From Phoronis australis (taxonomy: Eukaryota > Phoronida > Phoronidae), in NCBI GenBank assembly GCA_002633005.1, contig NMRA01000139.1, positions 132,132 to 196,131 on the forward strand: 64,000 nt of DNA, read 5' to 3'. Below are positions 12,349 through 26,149 of this stretch, piece after piece (the first letter of the stretch is position 1; each line of letters begins with the position of its first letter). A program made the position numbers and the translations under genes. The notes beneath the pieces were generated by a model, which was given only the letters and a program-made list of their open reading frames with translations, had not been told where the DNA came from and did no database searches.

Positions 12349-15300
12349 GTGAGTCACTTTACAAGAAATCCCCAAGTTCTAATTTTAGACTACGGTGATT
12401 AGGAATCACATTTGTTTACGTGTAAATAACAGATGGATGTTTTCCATTATGTTATTGACACAGGCAATGTTTTGTAGAAAAATAACCCATGAGTATTGAA
12501 AAGTTACTTGCTTTGATTTCAAATGCTAAATGAAAGCTTCTAAATTGTTATTTCTTGTTGTGCATAGACAGGTAACTAACCAATTAACCTGCCAGTAAAT
12601 AAGTTTTTACAAACGTGAGTTGTCAAGAAGAAACCTCATGAAATATTTTGCTAAACAAAACGTTACCTGTGGTAGTTGCAATGCCCACCAAAGTAAAAAA
12701 ATTTGTGTGATTTTCATGATATAATTGATTGATTTACGTACTCCATTTGCAAAGAATTTTGTGTTTTCGTCAATCACTCCCGGTCAGGTGGTTCCAATTT
12801 AAATTGTTTACCACAGCAAATTACGGCAACAGGCTGACACAAGTCTTTGACTGTGTCAACTTGCTGAGTGTCTTGTTGACTGGGATTCTCTCCTATAATA
12901 ACAGGTACGGGGTGTGTCGCCATGCCGTCAAAATCGAGATAAATTCAGTACCTTAGTAGCTGAGAAAATGGGTATCCGAGAAAATGGCAAGGAAACCCCT
13001 TCTTGAGACAACAGTTTGCACCCCTAACTGTCTGTTCTTTTTTATTTTTATTCACCCAAGCCGATACCTCAAAGCCTCCAAAGTACATGCCCAAAGAAGG
13101 GCGAAATACAACTTGAATACACAACATTGCAATTTTTTTCAAAAAAGTTGGGCTACAAATGTTTCAGTTGGTAGCCAGCCTGCATAAGAACTACTAGGCA
13201 CGTGAGTTGTTGTTTCTTCTACAGCCGCATTTATAACAACACAAAATGCTCGGGTTTGTTTGCGATAGTTCAAGAATTAATTAAAAATCAAATAATCTAC
13301 TGAGTTAATCACTTAGATCACCATTTTCAAGGTGGTCTGTTTTTACATAGCACTGAGCCCTCGTTTTGCCCTGACTGAAATCTCCCACCCTCTTTCCGGT
13401 CCACTGTGAATCCATTTACGTAGTCAGCCAATGTTTAAAGCCTTATTCGATCTCCGCAGCGTGCTAAATTCATCCTGCTTAAGCTACTGCATTCAGATTA
13501 TCGAAATGAAAAGATTTCACCAAAGTTCAGAAAATGGGTTCTTAATTACTAAAACTTTCTTGGATTGTCCTCAAACCTGCCATGGGATAGGAACAACTCC
13601 GCCAATACCTACCCCCAATCGACCTTTGGTTGTTTGTTTGCGAGCCCTTTGAGCTCTTAACTGAATTACGTCTAGACTTATGTTGAAGGGAAGGGATATT
13701 AAAATGTCACGAAAAACGCACGGCTAATTGGTGATGGAACGATTTTGACTTGAAAACTGGAACGGTAGTAAAAAGGTGATTAGTTTGTGTTAAAGACACT
13801 ACAAATTTGCCTTCCAGCACAAAAGCCAACTTCAGATTTAGACCACTTACCTCTATAAAATTGTTCTCAAATTGTTTACTAATTTCTGGACTCTTAAAGT
13901 AACTTACAGTTGGTTACTGCTTGAGACCAGGCTCTACAAGTTGACTTGTCACTGTGTTTATTTGCCAGACATGGTCTTTAAGCAATAACAAACTGTCAGT
14001 TCTTTGCAAGACCAAAATCACTTCTCAGCTGAAAAAGGACAGAAGTGGAACTAAGCTTATTGCTGTATGTCAGTTGCCTTAATCAAATGTACAACTTTAT
14101 TCAGTGGAATGCATGTTTATAAGCTCTGTTTTATTTTCATGCATTTTTTGTGAAGATTACAATTCACACGCTAATGATTATGCTTAGCAATGATTACCAG
14201 ATGTTTGCATCTTTATGAATGAAGTTATACTTGTTGAATCTGTAAATTTCCCAGGGAAGAGAATCTCTGCTAAATAAGGGGTGGGTAGGAGCGCCACAAC
14301 ACACATTCAAATTCCAAACCAATGTAATACGTTGGCAGTCATGGTAACGCTTACCCGGGACATCGTCAAGTAAAGAAGAATAATTCCCAAATCAACAGCA
14401 AGGGACGGCAAAGAATGCTGGTGCGGGCTCGCCATTCATATTCCCTTTGATGGAAGAAGTCATTAACAACCCTTGGACTGAGCCTTTTAACCCTAAATAT
14501 GAAATCCGTTAGTATAGTGCTGCACCCATGAAGTGATTGTTTGAAATGGGGAATCCAACTGGAAGTGGTATACTTTCAGAGGAGTATACGGATTCATTTT
14601 GAAAGTGTTAAAACATCTCTTTTGGTATCGCTTGAGAGTAATTTTTCACTTACACAAGCCTCCCTGACAGATAGGTGAAAGAAGCAGTCTATCTAGCATT
14701 TCTCTGTCATGACTTGGTCATTTATTATTTAGTTTTCCGCTCAATTTCTTCTTGTAATTCACTTTGTGTTTGATTTTAAGTTTAATCACGAAGTCATGTG
14801 TAAGCGTATCATTTGATTTTCCTCTCTCGTGTATTTGTTTTCGGACCAGTTGCTGTCAAACGATTGTGCAGTGATTTTTAAAGCAAGCTGGAAACCATTT
14901 AAAATTCGTATAAGCTTATTTTTTTAGAAATGGGGTCTTTGCATGCACTGCATTCTTTGGCTCTATCACTCTCATACTTTGGAAATCATTGCAAGACAAT
15001 CATTTTGACATTTCATTCAAGCTAAAGCCTTTGAATATTTGTTTTTCTGAAACAAGGAATATGCTTTTGATACTGTTGTGATTTTGAGAAAGCTGTTGTT
15101 CGTGAATTACACATTTCCATTCTGCTATTTGCCACAAGACAGCTACTGCAGGGCTTCTATTGACAGCCAGTTTGATGGTGAAGGATAATTTATTGACTGT
15201 GAATTTGTGAAACAATTAAAAAACGGACACTTAACTGTTAAGTAACTGTTTAAAATATTTTGAACTGTGTCTGAACTTCAAATGTCTGGACTACTGTCTA

Positions 15301-16221
15301 GACCCTGGCATGCTGCACATCCAATATGACTATTACACTGGGACACTGTGTTTTATTGGCGAGCGTTACTTTGATCTGCTTCGGTTTTTCGTCAGTCAGA
15401 ACGATGTCTGCTGTGTCACTCTTAGGCACTGTTTTTGGTTTCATTGTCAATAAATTTTCTCAAACTTCTTTAATCTTAGTTTGAAGTTAAGTCTTACGAA
15501 AGTTCACTCAAGCTTGTGAAGGAGACCGGAGATGTAAAACAGAAAGGAAATAACGCGCTTTCATTTGGAAAATTTTCTGCAAAAGTGGAATTGATATGTG
15601 TCGAGTTTATTATTTCTAAGTCATTTTGTAATATTCCATAACTTGTAATAAAAAGCAGAGGCAAAGAACCCCTTAGGGTACGTGGATTGCATTGCAGTGG
15701 ATGTGGCCACTCAGTCATAGAGCTTGGAAATTTTTCCCTGTGCTGTGAATCTACTATGTACACACACGCAGCACATATTTTTCTGGCTAATAAAAAACAG
15801 TTTCTGGACTGAGTCACTCATTTTTTGTCTGTTGTGCTAATTGCGTTTGGGTTCGACTTTCCAGAGTACAAGCTGGTTGTGAGAAGTGCCCGATTTATTT
15901 AGCATAAGCTAACGGTCGCGTTGACCTCCTAAAAATGTTGTTGATTGTGCAGCTGTTGGTCTAGTGTAAGATACATCTTGCTACACAGAAAATCTCTGGC
16001 ATTTCAGAGAAGCAGAGTTGCCAAGTGTATTTTAAGATTAATAGTTCTAAATACCCTCTGGACTTTCTTCTTCTGATATTTCAGCTAGACCCTTCTTTAC
16101 TCGTGAAACTGAGGGTAGTTTTACCCTCGTGTGTCCCTTTTACTGCTCTGTAGTCAGTGTCAATGTTGAAGATGCCACTGTGCGCTTTACTTTGCGTTCC
16201 TCGCTAACAATCTCACCAGCA
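12349..16221. other. Non-coding stretch (probable intron or intergenic)
   Basis: Only short open frames without family motifs or paired splice sites are present. I found no tRNA, no clear transposon end and no strong tandem repeat. The phrase aactgtcagttctttgcaag near 13990 recurs with one change near 61250, which hints at a low-copy dispersed repeat. Confidence 0.4.
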
Positions 16222-16392
16222 AAGGCCATAGTATGGTGGACAAGAGAAATTTTTCTTGTTTTTTCATGAAAGATGTGTTACCATGGATACCATTAGACAA
16301 CTACGTTAGAAACCTTGAAAACTGAGAAGTTGACAATTTTAGAAATCATCTCTTCAAAGTTCACGAGACCTTACTGTAGATATCAAGATGTT
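16222..16392 (+). repeat. Copy of dispersed 'ATATGGCGGACAAG' repeat family
   Basis: It starts near atagtatggtggacaagaga and continues through a T-rich run, tcatgaaagatgtgttacc, and ends with cacgagaccttactgtagat. The same ordered blocks occur near 26160, 42853, 43193, 43886 and 63637 on the + strand and near 62226 on the - strand. All copies are diverged and none has a long open frame. The family is likely a short non-autonomous element. No target-site duplication was resolved. Confidence 0.6.
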
Positions 16393-17303
16393 GGTAATAC
16401 GAACGAATGCAATTCTGTTTAAGACATTGAATCTGTTTTTCCATCTATTACTTCACCTGCTCAATTTGTGCTGGTTTTACTGAGTCTTGAATGACAAGAA
16501 GGCTTCAGGTAGTTTCTGAGCAAAACTTTACATATTCACGCAGTGTTTCTCGACCACCAGTTTTAAGCTTATGTATAGCCTTATCGACAAGTTTTACATA
16601 TTCGTATCTACTAAACTATAAATTTTAACTGTATAATAGTAATCTTTTCTCTAAACAATCTATTTTGAGAACCCTTCATGCAAAAATGGAATTTTCAAGA
16701 AATTCTTAACAGCATTTTGGAGAACGGATTTTCGCCTGAAAGTTTCTTTTGTGACTAAAGATAGTTCTGTTTTCATCTCTTAAACAGTTAAAAGTTTCCT
16801 AAATGTACTCCTCTTCACTTTGTCTATTTCTACTGAAGAGCTGCTTTAGATTTGAAGTAGGAAACACCATTCGTGGTTTATTCATCGTTTATTCATCAGA
16901 TACCAGTTACCTTATAAGCGCCTTTGTTCATTTGCGTTGACCTTAACTCACATGGTCACTCTGCTTTGGTATAAGTTCATGCAAAATGCAGTAGTATAGG
17001 AACAACACGATCCATCAAATCGTCGAAATGCGCAGTTGCCTGTAAACATTTTCATGGTACAGACTAGCGACATGGCCAGGCAAACTTGTCTTTGTGAAAC
17101 AATTTAAAGCGGACGTGGAAACGCGATTTAATATCTGGCAGACATTCAGTTTTTATAGTTACCGTGATCCTTGTTTGAGATGCAGAAGCAACTGTCGTGT
17201 GATGACGGGAACTCCCAACCAAATGACATTGTGTATCTGTCAAGTGATGGTTTAAGATGACTATTTAAACTTCCAAGACCTTTTCTAAGCTGCAAATAGA
17301 GCT

Positions 17304-17742
17304 CTGTGCCTGGTTGCATGAAACAGTCCCAAATAGAGACTCTACTAAGTTCCCTAAATCTACTGCGTATTTTTGGACTTGTGAAAACATCAATTGCCCC
17401 TTCTTGTATTGTTTTAGTTTCATTACTAAGTCGACTTTTGACATTGATACAAATTGAGAGTGAACTCTACCTTGAATTGTTAATATTATGGAAAATAGTT
17501 AGGGATCGTTTCATGCAACACCCCCAATTTAAGGACTGAGTCCCTATTTATTTTCAATGAACTCAGTGCTCCGTTTTTAGTAATATTTTCAGAAAATTTC
17601 ATTAATCAAAGAGGAGCTCGTAATAAAGGTTAAATGATAGAAAAATATTGCATCTGTGAGTACATAAAAACTCAAATATGCAGTAGATTTAGGGACCTTA
17701 GTTGAGTCCTTATTAGGAACTGTTTCATGCAACTGGCCACAG
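17304..17742. mobile_element. 439-bp inverted-repeat element (MITE family A, copy 1)
   Basis: The ends are reverse complements with a few mismatches: CTGTGCCTGGTTGCATGAAA on the left, and the complement of CTGTGGCCAGTTGCATGAAA on the right. Similarity continues inward through the accttagttgagtcc-type segments. A second, more diverged copy with the same ends occurs at about 46950-47504. No clean target-site duplication was found, so the exact ends may be off by a few bases. There is no coding capacity. Confidence 0.7.
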
Positions 17743-19374
17743 ATTTCAGCTTATATTCTGAATTCAGGGTAAAAATGTTATAAGTCATTGTTGATCGTGG
17801 AAATTGAGTTTTGGCACAATTTTCACTCAAGGCAGTACCGAAAAAATCTACTTAAAAATCAGTTACTCTAAGTGTTACTGAAAAATTACGTACCATTTGA
17901 GTAGTGGAGTCAAAGCGAAGCTTAACAGGCATGCTGATCTAGGCTACATCTGACACACCGTCAAGTAACCTTCTAACAGGAGATGCTAATCACATTTGAC
18001 ATCTCTCGCTAAATTGAAACTCAGCATGGTCTTTGGCTTTTTTGCAATTTCCTGGAATCTACACTGAGTGTTTGGCCAAAGTACGGAAAGCTATATAGAG
18101 TCTCGTCTGAAAATTAAGACTGCTTTCAGAGGACTGAATTCTTGGAAACTGTCAACAATTTTAATTTTAGTCACTCTTCTTTACCGTCAACTGACCAATT
18201 CTGTCTATTACGGTATGTGGGTCCCTTTCTCTCTTTCCTTGATTATCCTTGTTGTAGCCACTTGCCAAAGTCCCACAGCTCCATTCTTATTCTATGCCAG
18301 ATATGTAGCACAGTGCCTGGCCTCTGACGGCATTTTACCGTACTGTTGTAGACCGTTTCCATGGCGAAGGCTTCTACGAAGAAATTTGGCTTGTATTGTC
18401 AAGCTCAACTCAAAAATGTGTTGTTGCCATAGATATAAAGTCAATCTTACATTATGTTTTGAAGGACAGCCGAGAGCATGATGTTGCTATTCCAGACTTG
18501 CATGTCCACAAGTTCTTCCCTCTCCCATCATTCAGGCTCTCTTCCTTGTCCTATACCCCTTCTTCTTTCTCCACGGCTCCTTCCCTTTTCTGCTTCTCGG
18601 CTTCCCTACCAGACCTCCTGTCTCCTGCTCCCAGTCTGAGCATGGGCCAAGTTTGTCCACATTAAGCCACTTCACCTGAATAGGTTGTCACATCTCTAAG
18701 AAACTGCAGTGCTTTGGATGGTGTGGGCAGATGTGGATACTGGCTTAAAATGGAATACACGCCTCTTGTGTTTTGCTTGTATCGATCTGATTGTCACAAA
18801 CCGGTTTCATTTTTTTTATTCTCTGGTCATGAAAACGGTGGAAATGTGAGGCTTTGTTCTTGTTGTTTGGATTATATTCCAAGAAAACTAACACTTCACT
18901 AGACATCTGAGATTGCTGTCTAGCATGAAAATACTGCTCATAGGGGTGAATTCAGTCACTTTGCAAGGTTAACCTGACCCCAGTTTTTTTGTGTCTGCAC
19001 ACATGTTTTGTTGTCTGTGAAAAAGTATCCAATTCCACCATTTTCATAATTTCACCTGCTGTTGGCACTAAAGGTTTTCAACTACCGGGATGCTAAAGTT
19101 ATGGTTTTCCGTAAAGTGTGAAAGTGATAACGCCATGAAGCTCATCACAATACTTTTGTCAGCTTGATTGGTTTGGCATGGCTTTCTGAGCTGCTGAACA
19201 GACCAACATGTGACATATCGTAAGTGTAGGTTGGTTTAGTGTTGCCTCGCTATCAGAAACTAGAGTATTGGAACTCTCCAAGTGACAGGAGCATACATGT
19301 CAACCATTTTTTGTTCTAACCATGGCAATTTTTGTAAAAAAACATACCTGGATTTTCCGTTTAGAAGGCCACCT
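17743..19374. other. Non-coding stretch, no gene seen
   Basis: The pyrimidine-rich segment around 18500-18640 produces overlapping open frames rich in Ser, Leu and Pro. These follow from base composition and have no domain signature. No RNA gene or transposon end was recognised. Confidence 0.4.
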
Positions 19375-19522
19375 GATGAAACACCCATGCATGGGCGGCG
19401 CAGCACTGAAAAAAGTCCCCCTGTGGTGCGCCGCCTATAGACCATGGGCAGCTCAGCTCTGAAAAAAGTGGGGGGCTATAGCCCCCCAGCCCCGTATGGT
19501 GTGCCGCCCGTGCCATGGGTGT
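19375..19522 (+). repeat. GC-rich palindromic repeat with an 18-bp perfect palindrome (copy 1)
   Basis: This GC-rich island in AT-rich DNA contains two related halves, each with gaaaaaagt followed by a C/G-rich core and a ggtgygccgcc box. The second half holds GGGGGGCTATAGCCCCCC, a perfect 18-bp palindrome at 19470-19487. A copy in inverse orientation lies at 25768-25842. The ends resemble catgggcggcg and cgcccgtgccatggg. It is probably a short non-autonomous element. Confidence 0.6.
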
Positions 19523-20419
19523 TTATCTGAAAAATTATGCCGAATTAACGCCCATGGGCATTTATTTGGTGTTACAACTGATGGTGTCATATGTCCAGAT
19601 AGTAGGGCATTTATTTCCTCTTAAAAGCCTTCTCAGCATCAACTTGTAGTCACAAGTTCAGTTTTGTGGAGCATTTATCATTTGTAAAAACGAACAAGGT
19701 GTTCGTGAACTATGTATTTATTAACATGAAATTTAAAAACAGTTGTAAGTAATTGATGTCAACGTCAGCGAAGTTTGGCTACCTGAGAATTTTGCATGGT
19801 CTCATTTGGCGGTTTGACATGCTCAGCGTCAAGCTCTGGGCTAACCCCTTGCATGTAGGGTATGTGCCTAAATCTCTTTCATTTTGGCTTGCGCTTGGAA
19901 CTGTTTGCCAAACATTTTAACTAACTAGCAACATTGTCCACTGGTGTACAGTTTCAAGTTTGAACCCACCATGACTGTAAGCCATCCCAAAGAACCTGCA
20001 ATTTCTGTTGTAATAACGTTAAATGTTGTATTTCGATCTCTGTGCTTCTATTGGATTATAGCCATTATTTCCGAACATACGATTGGTTAAAAGTACCCAT
20101 AGGGTATCGTTAGAGTTACATTTATCCTTATCGATCTCAAGAATTTGTAATCCCATTACCTGTTGAGAGGCATGGAATGACAGGATTGCCCAATGTAACC
20201 CTCAACTTAATGGCGCTTTTCATTGAAGAGTATTGATCTATTGAAGAATGCTGTAAGATTCACCCTGTGATTCCCATTTGTGATGAGAGTCAAATTCCAA
20301 AAAGTTATATTGAGCACCATTTATGAAATCTGGCTATCATCTTGGGATGTCCACGGCCCAGGAATGCGAGTGACGGATGTTTTGTTTTAACTTTGTTACC
20401 TTGTTAAAGAAATCATGGT

Positions 20420-20865
20420 AATTCTTTACACAAGAGATCTTTTATATGTGCCGCTGCTGCAATATGAAACTCTCTTAGCCCGGAAATTAAACGGCCCGAT
20501 TCAATTAATGCTTTCAAACTTAATATTAAACAGTGGCTTTAATTTACTTAACCATTTGTACACCTTACTCGTCTTAATTATGTCATTTTTCATTATTGTA
20601 AATACTCTCACTATTTGGTATCATCTCTTTATTTACTTTCATCTCTTTTAGTCAAATTTTCATCATCCTTCATCATTTATTTATTATCTAATTTCTCAAC
20701 CTGTTTTATTGTATCTTTGTTACATGTATTTAGTTATCGTTTTACTACTTTATGGTATTATATTACTGTTTTATATTTTCTTGTTGAGGGCCCTCTTGGA
20801 AAGCAATGCTGTCACTGAAGAAGCCACCCTCAATTTAAATATTACAATAAATAAATAGACAATAT
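20420..20865 (+). mobile_element. 5'-truncated CR1/L2-like LINE 3' end (decayed)
   Basis: The + frame around 20432-20538 reads KRSFICAAAI, a stop, then NSLSPEIKRPDSINAFK and a short remainder. This is the typical C-terminal tail of non-LTR retrotransposon ORF2 proteins (pattern F..AA.lWNSLP..I....s...FK). The conserved Trp codon is TGA here, so the copy is dead. About 300 bp of T-rich 3' UTR follows, with a gagggccctcttggaaagc block, ending near an aataaataaata tail. Family-level assignment is from memory of these tails. Confidence 0.7.
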
Positions 20866-23576
20866 GTTCGATAAGTGGGATTCTTTTTGTCAAATTTTCC
20901 TCAAAAATAATGAATTAAGAAAGTTTCAAGGGCCTTTCTCATACAGTTAACTTTGAAGTTAACTGTGGTTAACCTCGATGTAAAGCGTAGTGTTCTGTTC
21001 ACCTTCAGAGTTATTGGTCAGCGAAGGTATCACAAGGCAGCACTAATATAACGCCTTTGGCCATAGGGTCCTGCTGTTTTTGACAGTGCTTGCCATCAAA
21101 AATGGCAAAGACCTTTCTCTCCACAGATGGAAACTAAAATTTCGACTTCACAAGGCAGCCAATGGTTGCCTCATTGAGGCGATGACTATGTACTAGAGAA
21201 TGACACATTAAAAATTTGATTTGAATATGCTGATCCAAACAAAGGCGATATGGTTGCCTGCGCTTCAGTGATTTTCTTAATGCTAAGAATCCAGCAAATA
21301 TATGGATAAATTGAAGGAGAATGATTATAGCACCAAAATAATATTAATTAGTAGAATAAAATATTAAATTAACAAGTAGTAACAAATCACCATCGGCTGT
21401 TGGCAAATGCAGGCAGTGAGCCCTGCTGCGATGGCATCGAAGGTACGCTTCGCTACAAACACCTAAATCCATCCCTTTATGTCGGACGTCTCAAGTATTT
21501 CATTTTTAAGCGCTCTTGCCCAGCTTATATATTGCCCATCTCTGTTTTTTACGTGCCCAATTTAATTTAAGCCCCAGTGATATTCCTGGACTACGCTTTT
21601 GCGCCATTAGTGCTTAAAAAATAAAAATGCGCAAGTGCATTGCATCAGTGCGCCCCCGGGTACATCTTTTAAAATGCATCACTCTTCCAAAAATGTAAAA
21701 TTCTTGCCCACTTACAGCCAGTCGGGCAAAACATGACCGAGTTCTGTTTTTGATTGCCCTTGGGGTTTATGTTTCATATGTTACCACTTTAATTACACTA
21801 AGCTTGATGGGCAAAACTTCTTGAAAAAGGCACCCTTTTTATCTTCAGGTGCTCCCAAAGGGCACAAGTTCAAACCTGGTCAGAAATATCCCTGAAGCCC
21901 TCTGGCTTAACCGTGGATGAGTTCGGTAAATCTGCTTCGTTAGTTATTTTGTTTTACACTCTGGCAAAATGTCAGACTCGCTAACTGGAAGTCACGTGCG
22001 CCTCTCTTCTCGGGTGAGAAACGGTCCCGAAGTACAGTGTTATATCACTGCACTTGAGCATGATCAAAATTTTTAAATTGCTGACGATCCAAAGCATGTG
22101 TTGTACAACAAAAGCCAACTATATCTGTTGAAAACACGTTTGCTTGGGAACGAGGAAATGCTTTTCTGATCTTGTTGTTGCCGTTTTCTTTGTAAGTGAA
22201 AAATAATTTACCAAATCCATGACTTTGTAATTGGATGGCAAGATTTCTAAAAATCCATTATATAAAATATTGCGATTCTGACACTTGCCGTTATTAAAAT
22301 GACATTTAGTTTACAGGAACATTCGGCATCAAGGCGTAGAAAGATGGATTCAGGAACTGGTACAAGTGTTAAACCCATGCACATCTATTTGCTTCAGCAA
22401 TTCAGGTGTTCTGCCTGATTTCTAACAGAGGTATCGCGTTGCTACGGTAACATGCTGCTCACCTGTCAGTATTATTATTCATTCTGAAGCTGCCTGCCAA
22501 TCATTTGTCATTTATTTCACAGACCTTGGCATTTTGAAGCAATTTATTACCTGCTCAAGGTAAAGAAGTCGTACTTGTCTGCCTTGACCACATTGATTAT
22601 CAAACTGTTATGCCCAGGGCGCTTAAACTGGAATATTTAAAAAATTGGGCGGAGGGTGTTTTGTATGTTATTCCCAGGTGCTTACCTAATGTTGAATTCA
22701 AAATTCAGTAGGTGTCACTCGTGAAGCAAGGGACCCTCCCATAGTGAGGCCTGCATTCAAAAGCACATGGGTCCTTTATCACTCGAATGCCTTTATGTTG
22801 ATGAACTGTTTTCTGTTCTCGATATATTCAAATGTCAAGGAAATCTACTTTTATTTACTACCAGCGCCATCTTGTGAACATGGAGCCTTGAACAAAAACA
22901 TGTCCTGCATACTAATGATGATGTCGGTGGTTACTCTTTCCAAGAACGCCGTAATTGTTCATAACTGCTGCTACTTTTTCCGAAAAGTGGGCAATTTAGT
23001 ATTTAAAGTGGGATTAGAGATATATTCTAGTGGGAGTGCATGTCCTTGACTATCGGTAGACATTTTGTGATGTAGGGGCGACGTGATGAAATTCATGGTA
23101 GGGTTGTTGGTGGACAGTGTTGTGCGTTCTTAGATTTAATGTTGTGCTTTATTTCTCAACATTTTTGTTATGAATCCCCAACTTTCATTCCGTCAAATTG
23201 CCACTGTTGTGCAGTGGGATATTCAAATGATACACTAAAAAATGTTCAACGTCTCATAATATCGGTGAATAAAAAAAATTCCACTTCAGCTCTGTCATCT
23301 TGGCTTGTCTTAAGCAACAGAATTAGAAATTGGGTCAAGCGAAAAACGCTTTTTGTGCTCTCTCAAAGCTAAAGAGTCTGCGGGAATGTTTCAAATGATT
23401 GAAAATTGTTTATGTCACACAGTTGACCTCACCACGAGGTCAACAATTGTAAGTGCCCTCAGGTATTTTTTTCCTAGAGCACCAAAAGCAGGATACTACT
23501 CAAGTATTCTTTAGTTATTTCCCAGATTTGTGTTATTTAATCACCCTTCCCTAGGGTTGACCTTGTTAACCTTAGC
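20866..23576. other. Non-coding stretch, no gene seen
   Basis: A short perfect inverted repeat, AGTTAACTT-tg-AAGTTAACT, lies near 20946-20965. The sequences around 21490-21660 and 22610-22680 contain gcccaggcgctta-like phrases that look like worn transposon ends. The 101-codon frame at 22744-23049 shows no domain or splice context. No gene is supported. Confidence 0.35.
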
Positions 23577-23616
23577 CATGGGTTACCATGACGTCACATG
23601 GGTTACCAGGACGTCA
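23577..23616. repeat. Two tandem 20-bp units carrying CRE-type sites
   Basis: CATGGGTTACCATGACGTCA is followed immediately by the same 20-mer with one change (T to G). The first unit contains TGACGTC and reads TGACGTCA, a full CREB/ATF palindrome. The second carries the degraded form GGACGTCA. A regulatory role is possible but unproven. Confidence 0.5.
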
Positions 23617-25767
23617 ATGGTTTTTGTCAATGGTCTTTGTTTTAGTTTGTCAAGCTTGTTAGGATTAGAGCCCATTATATATTACTAATCTCACTGTTTG
23701 TGTCAGATAATGAGATTAGGGCAAACTTATGGTGTAAAACATTCTAATTATTGATCAGTGCCGGATGTCAATAAATGCCAAATAGCAAACTTTGAAGTCA
23801 AATTGATGCCTGTGAATAAAAATGTGGATGCTGTGCATCTCATATCATGTTACGAAACTTGTAGGTTTAAGTTGCGAAGCAGGAGTTTGGAAGGAGGAGG
23901 TTGGTTGGGTTATTAGGATTATCAGTTTCAGATGCATACTGTCTGTTTTCTTGTTTTCTTTTGACAAAATCTCAACTGCAGTCATAGCAAAACCTGACCC
24001 ATTTAACAGACTTCTTGTATAATCCATAAAATAAAATAAACAGTTATCTAGAAATTTAACATAGGTGACCGAAAAGTGGACTGAGAAGCATAAAATTCTA
24101 CTGCATGCTTCGTACTTGACTTTCCTGGAAACAGTCCCAACTTACCTAATCTTTCTTCTAACTCTGCGATAGCGACCGTCTTCTCACTGACCTTACGGGA
24201 GTGGTGGCAATGTCACATTATCGTGAAGTTGTCATGCAACAACACTGGTTGCCAAGTTACCATGATACTTTTGAATAGTGAAAGAATGACAACCGTAGAA
24301 ATTAGTAAAAAATGAAATAATTGAAAATTCTTACAAGCCTGGCAGATATCCAAACTCCTGTGTTGGCTCACTTTTCCAGTGCTGCAGCGGTTGAATAAAA
24401 GTACCTCCTATGGCTGGCTGTCCATTGTTAGACCGCCTCTTATTGTGTTTCAGCAGCCTCATCTTAACCTTGCAGTACCTTATGAAGCGGGAGGTAATAC
24501 TACCTTAGTAATAGTTGAGTTACCATTTGGCTACTGCCTAACAAGCCTTGTTGAACCTTTCCTGCAAGCTCAGTTCAAATAATCAAAAGGTAATTGTGTG
24601 TTTTACTGGAGCCTTGAAACACATCTTGGGAGAACTGAAAGTTTGCTACGTTCCCCTGCTTCCTGGGCATGACCCAACAACACCTGTCCACCCTAATCTC
24701 ATTTGGCCTGGTATATATTAGAAACTCCCATTACCTATCTGGTGGCATACCGGTATATCAGGAATATTACATTTGGTGTCAGAGTGTGGTACTAGACTTA
24801 AAATTGTTAAAAATGGTCCGCTAGGCAACATTTTCATGCGTCCCCGTAGTGTGTATCATGTAAGAGAATGACTGTTTGTCATTCGTCTTCATTCTTGAAT
24901 TTGGGGTGACCAAACTTGCCCATTTCCAAAATTTAGGACAGGCTTTGACCTTGAGCAAAATAATACATTTTTCACTGTCTCAAAACAGAATTTTTAGTGT
25001 AATTGTGATGGTATGGTACAGAAACCACCTTTGAAACTTTTTCGTGACCTACCAACGACATTCAATTTGCCCCTTGCAGCCGTTCAAGTGACGTCATTTT
25101 CTTGCCTAACTGTTCACCTCTTATAACAAGGAAAAGTCTATTGTGTCGAAAAAAGTGCACTCGCTACACGCGCAAAAATTTGGTTTGCTGGTATTAAAAT
25201 ACTCAAAACTTAAAACGAAATGAAACCACTTGCGGTGATTTGTTGTGACATGTGCACAACCTCGTGGAAGAAGATCTGTTAATGAAGGATCGTTGAAGAA
25301 TGACACTGGCCAATAGGTGACGCTATATTTCATGATGCTGAAAGCCAACGCATAAGATTGTTCCACAACTGTAGTGGCAGAGTAACGGTAGAACGCCAAT
25401 TTTTGCAACACCAGTAAAATAATTTAGTTCACTCAAGGTGAAGTGTGGTTTATAATGGCGTCAATTCTGTGTCAGACTTTATTTGTTCATTTTTTTTACC
25501 CACATCAGCGCAGCGCAAAACTGTTAATTTAGTATACACCTTTGCACCAAGGCCACTGTTTGGCATGCTGAATGCATGTCCTTTGAAGTGTGCTTTTTTG
25601 TCACTTGTTAAATTGGTCTTTCTGAGGAATTCCATAGTTGTTTGTGTATATGCATATTAGTCTCACTGGTCCATTGGACTTAGGATTGTAAAACTATGAG
25701 GTTAGTCATAAAGTTGGTAATTGCCACATCCCAGATTCATACTCTTGCAGTAGTAGAAAACCGCATG

Positions 25768-25842
25768 GTACGTGGGCGACACACCTTAGGGGCTGGGGGG
25801 CTATAGATCCCCACTTTTTTCAATGCTACGCCGCCCATGTGG
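25768..25842 (-). repeat. GC-rich palindromic repeat (copy 2, inverted)
   Basis: On the minus strand this reads gggcggcgtagcattgaaaa, then gtggggatctatagcccccc, then agcccc and a ggtgtgtcgccc box. This is the same order as copy 1 at 19375-19522, with a few changes that break the perfect palindrome. Finding it in both orientations supports a dispersed mobile family over a local duplication. Confidence 0.6.
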
Positions 25843-26149
25843 TATGGTAGACCTAGTTTTCTGAAGGTCGGGCCACTAACACACTTACTGAATGGAGTCA
25901 GAAAAGTGAAGAACGATTGTGTCAATTTTTAGTTGTCTTTATTGCAACTCTATAAAGTGGCAAAATTCAATTTATTTTAATTTAATTGCCATTAGAATGA
26001 CAAATGGCACACTTATCTGTAATGTGAAATGGTGAGCGAAGCAACAGGGCATGACTGCTGGCCAAGTGCCCTACAGACGGATTGCATTGTGGGCAAATAC
26101 ACAGAATCAGAGAGACAGCTGTAGTGTTATACATTGTGTACAGCAGAAT

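Noticed and set aside
18068-18665. Overlapping frames of 137 and 89 codons
   Set aside because: They lie in pyrimidine-rich DNA. The composition explains the open frames and no family pattern is present.
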